Position numbers and translations under genes: made by a program
Assembly: GCA_032718475.1 (NCBI GenBank)
Contig: JAUCBJ010002317.1
Coordinates: 1-64,000 of the forward strand
DNA from: Nemertoderma westbladi
Lineage: Eukaryota > Xenacoelomorpha > Nemertodermatida > Nemertodermatidae
DNA: 64,000 nt
Reading direction: 5' to 3'
Part shown: positions 60,671 through 64,000 of the stretch, one piece after another
Layout: each line of letters starts with the position of its first letter
How positions within the stretch are numbered: the stretch's first letter is position 1
Notes under the pieces: model-generated
Told to the model about the DNA's origin: nothing
What the model saw: only the letters and a program-made list of their open reading frames with translations
Database searches by the model: none

Positions 60671-62101
60671 CTAGTGACGGGCCTAGCGGCCCGATAAGGA
60701 ACCGACTTTTTATTTCAAATAAAAGAGACAACGAGAATTATTATAGAACTAATAATTATGTAAAAATACAATCATATTTCATACAATAATTATTAATAAA
60801 TTCGATCTATTATTAGTTACTCAATTCTAGAACAAAATCGACCTGCAACTAGTGAAGACCTCGTTTTGGAATTTCGAAACTACGCTGGTGCGATGCGCGA
60901 TATCGTGTTTAGTTAATAAATTGAAAACTCCATCAATTCATGTGCAACCAGTAATAAGAAATCGCGATAAATGTAATTAAATAAAAATTATTCTAGAAAA
61001 ATTTTCCTCAAAAAGTATGAAGTCTTGGCGTTGGTGACGCGAAACTAGGCTAGTGAGATTCAGGATATTGCGTTTAATATAAAAATCGAAAACACTATCG
61101 AATTCCGTAAAGGCGTTAATAAAATACTGCAACTTTTTTGAAATTTGTAAAATTCTAGAACTGGAAAAAATTAATCTTTGAACGGCGCTGTTTGGTGTTT
61201 GGAAACATGGATAGGCTGAAAGAGGACATCGAATTAAGTTGAAAAATGAAAACCCCATCGAATTTGGACAAAGCGTTCCGGAGTTATAGCGGATCGAATA
61301 AAATTTACCCCCCCCAGTCGCCAAAAATTTACAGTAATTTAAATTTTTGCAAAAAAAATTTTTTGCGTTATTTTTGATGGCGAATCGATTGGCAGTACTG
61401 GCTACGAAAAATTTTTTTTTGAAATTTTTGGTCAGAAAAAAAAACATGGAAAAAGTATATTTTTAAAAAGATTTGATGTCTTTGCCTATGGTCAGAGAAT
61501 GATCCAACTCTGTAACTTGGCAATCGCTCAAATCCATTCAGTTGAATGGCACAGTAGAGTAAACTAAAGTAAATTCCCTATACAATGTTCTGAAGGGGTG
61601 ACTGACAGAGAGTAATCCAACAATAAAACATTTTGCAATAATGTTGGCATTAATGTAGCCAACTCACTGTGTACGTAACAGTCATTCAGCTTACATTAGC
61701 AGAGTGAGATATTCCCATAGATGCATTGGGAAGAGTAATTCAGCTGAGGCGATATTAGATTTCAAACTAAACCAACCAGTTAATAATGTTTGCTTTGACA
61801 GAGAGTGGTGGCCTATACAAACAGTATGGGTGTACTGAGTATAATAATCTTGGCAACCTCATCGATTTATTACTAAGCCTTCTGTAGAAATGCATTACAT
61901 AAGCCATTTTTCATCAGGACACCAGCTGTTATTGGTGTTATTTTACATTGCGCCTATGGCGTTTTTTCGTTTATGTCTATTTTTTGAGCCCATGGCTCAT
62001 GGACGAAATAGCGGAACATACCAGGGACCTTAGAATCGCGGTATCTAGACGCTGTGAAAATTTCATCAAAATCGTTAGAGTCGTTTTGGCTGTAGATTAG
62101 C

Positions 62102-62140
<39 letters not shown>

Positions 62141-62178
62141 TCAACAATTCTTACAGTAATGAACCTCTCGGTTCCTAA
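60671..62178 (-). mobile_element. Array unit 18, type A1
   Basis: Shares several variants with units 10 and 11 (gaattattatag, ttagttactc, cttggcgttgg) but keeps the intact inner hairpin, so the 12-bp lesion in 10/11 arose later. Confidence 0.82.
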
Positions 62179-62194
62179 ATAGGGGTTAATCATA
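62179..62194. other. 16-bp filler between units 18 and 19
   Basis: ataggggttaatcata separates the tip of unit 18 (cctaa) from CTAG of unit 19. It is the only A-A junction with foreign bases, pointing to two separate insertion events close together. Confidence 0.7.
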
Positions 62195-63690
62195 CTAGTG
62201 ACGGGCCTAGCGGCCCGATAAGGAACCGACTTTTTATTTTATTAAATAAAAAGGACAACGAGAATTAGTATAGAACTAATAATTATGTAAAAATACAATC
62301 ATATTTCATACAATAATTATTAATAAATTCGATCTATTATTAGTTGCTCAATTCTAGAACAAAATCGACATGCAACTAGTGAAGAACTCGTTTTGGAATT
62401 TCGAAACCACGCTGGTGCGATGCGCGATATCGTGTTTAGTTAATAAATTGAAAACTCCATCAATTCATGTGCAACCAGTAATAAGAAATCGCGATAAATG
62501 TAATTAAATAAAAATTATTCTAGAAAAATTTTCTTCAAAAAGTATGAAGTCTTGGCGTTGGTGACGCGAAACTAGGCTAGTGAGATTCAGGATATTGCGT
62601 TTAATATAAGAATCGAAAACGCTATCGAATTCCGTAAAGGCGTTAATAAAATACTGCAACTTTTTTGAAATTTGTAAAATTCTAGAACTAGAAAAAATTA
62701 AATTTTGAACGGCGCTGTTTGGGGTTTCGAAACATGGATAGACTGAAAGAGGACATCGAATTAAGTTGAAAAATAAAAACCCCATCGAATTTGGACAAAG
62801 CGTTCCGGAGTTATAGCGGATCGAAAAAAATTGACCCCCCCCATTCGCCAAAAATTTACAGTAATTTAAAATTTTGCAAAAAAAATTTTTTGCGTTATTT
62901 TTGATGGCGAATCGATTGGCAGTACTGGCTACGAAAATTTTTTTTTGAAATTTTTGGTCAGTAAAAAAAACATGGAAAAATTATATTTTTAAAAAGATTT
63001 GTCTTTGCCTATGGTCAGAGAATGATCCAACTCTGTAACTTGGCAATCGCTCAAATCCATTCAGCTGAATGGCACAGTAGAGTAAACTAAAGTAAATTCC
63101 CTATAGAATGTTCTGAAGGGGAGACTGACAGAGAGTAATCCAACAATAAAACATTTTGCAATAATGTTGGCATTAATGTAGCCAACACACTGTGTACATA
63201 AGTCATTCAGCTTACATTAGCAGAGGGAGTAACTTGTAGGTATTCCCATAGAATGCATTGGGAAGAGTAATTCAGCTGAGGCGATAATAGATTTCAAACT
63301 AAATCAACCAGTTAATATTTGCTTTGACAGAGTGTCCTAGGGCCTAAACAAACAGTATGGGTGTACTAAGTACAATAATATTGGCAACCTCATCGATTTA
63401 TACTAAGCCTTGTGTAGAAATCCATTACATAAGCCATTTTTCATCACGACACCAGCTGTTATTGGTGTTATTTTACCATTGCGCCTATGGCGTTTTTTCG
63501 TTTATGTCTATTTTTCGAGCCCACGGCTCATGGACGAAATAGCGGAACATACCAGGGACCTTAGAATCGCAGTATCTAGCCGCTGTGAGAATTTCATCAA
63601 AATCGTTAAGAGTAGTTTTGGCTATAGATTAGCCAGTCAGCCAGCCAGTCAGCTAACAATTCTTACAGTAATGAACCTCTCGGTTCCTAA
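62195..63690 (-). mobile_element. Array unit 19, type A1 (right edge)
   Basis: 1496 bp. Ends cggttcctaa, then unique DNA taaacagctgtg. Its tip defines the true element terminus independent of tandem neighbours. Confidence 0.82.
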
Positions 63691-64000
63691 TAAACAGCTG
63701 TGTAAATAAGTAACTTTAATACATTTAAATTGTGCCTTTATACCCCCCGACAATATAGAACGGCGGGGAATTAAATTTAACTTTATAGCGAACTTTATAG
63801 GAAAGGTGAATAAAGTAATAAAGAACCTTCAAAACATTGTTATACAAACATACAAAGGTGAAGTTTTTGGGCGGTGGGAAAATATCGCCACTTATGTTCA
63901 TTGTATTAAACAGTTATCGTTTGTTAAATCGTAACCAAGTAATGATTTATAATTTTGAGCATTGTCCCACAATTAAAAAAGGAAATATACATGAACTAAT
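63691..64000. other. Right flank, no gene recognised
   Basis: AT-rich unique sequence; nothing supported. Confidence 0.5.

Larger units (their letters stand above)
29350..63690 (-). mobile_element. Tandem array of Helentron-like elements (about 19 type A, 2 type B)
   Basis: 34.3 kb of head-to-tail units. Read on the minus strand, each unit runs as follows. It starts TTAGGAACC with a hairpin GGAACC-gaga-GGTTC. A gtaagaattg block and a (CAGT/CAGC)n microsatellite follow, then a conserved block containing aacgattttgatgaaatttt. Variable cargo comes next. The unit closes with subterminal CGGTTCCTTA, a stem CGGGCC/GGCCCG and CTAG. This matches the layout of DINE-1/HINE and mollusc pearl-type elements, which are regarded as non-autonomous Helentrons: 5' hairpin, tetranucleotide run, asymmetric inverted repeat, 3' hairpin. 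No Rep, helicase or other transposase coding was found. The left edge abuts ttctcaata and the right edge abuts taaacagctg. Confidence 0.75.

Noticed and set aside
29350-63690. Autonomous Helitron with Rep/helicase
   Set aside because: No HUH motif, helicase motif or long non-repeat frame was found in any unit or between units.

Overview
This window is nuclear DNA of an animal, probably a marine invertebrate. The reasons are a two-exon bHLH gene with consensus GT-AG splice sites, several classes of eukaryotic transposon (Helitron/Helentron-like, non-LTR, Penelope-like, foldback/MITE) and long satellite arrays. There is no bacterial gene organisation. The species cannot be fixed from the sequence. 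Very little host coding DNA is present: one intact-looking gene (an Achaete-scute-like transcription factor, minus strand, 27576-28515) and one 3' fragment of alpha-tubulin (25708-25839).

Layout. 1-813 is the right part of a Helentron-like element. 814-8129 is non-coding DNA with small elements: a 38-bp-TIR MITE holding a hammerhead-like motif (2909-3115), a possible tRNA-type SINE, and a second Helentron-like element (7008-7877). 8130-11259 is a 27-bp satellite of about 116 copies. 12319-14975 holds two dead non-LTR retrotransposons, the second with a 5' inversion. 16168-22812 is an 81-bp satellite in two blocks. 23247-25690 is a large foldback structure whose core is a truncated Penelope-like element: a GIY-YIG endonuclease remnant between inverted terminal repeats. 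The bHLH gene follows.

29350-63690 (34 kb) is a head-to-tail array of about 19 units of one Helentron-like non-autonomous family (type A), plus two related type B copies, one of them inverted. Each element, read on its own strand, starts with TTA and a hairpin. It then carries a tetranucleotide (CAGT/CAGC) run. It ends with a subterminal inverted repeat, a second hairpin and CTAG. Junctions between units are direct (CTAG joined to TTAG). Ends are constant but the cargo differs: most units have an AT-rich interior (A1, about 1.5 kb), and some have a (CTCGG)n satellite plus 54/108-bp repeats (A2, 1.8-2.8 kb).

The most notable observation concerns the ends. The two terminal stems differ in sequence between subfamilies (A, B, C, with partial evidence from D, E and F), but both strands of each stem change together. 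When two type A ends are joined, they form a 44-nt cruciform with CTAG/TT in a bulge between two stems, like a rolling-circle nicking origin. The array also records its own history: a recent 4630-bp duplication, a head-to-head palindrome with a perfect 116-bp core, a 188-bp tandem duplication, module swaps, and a TIR element inserted in one unit only. All long open frames in the satellites are by-products of repeat periods divisible by three and are not annotated as genes.
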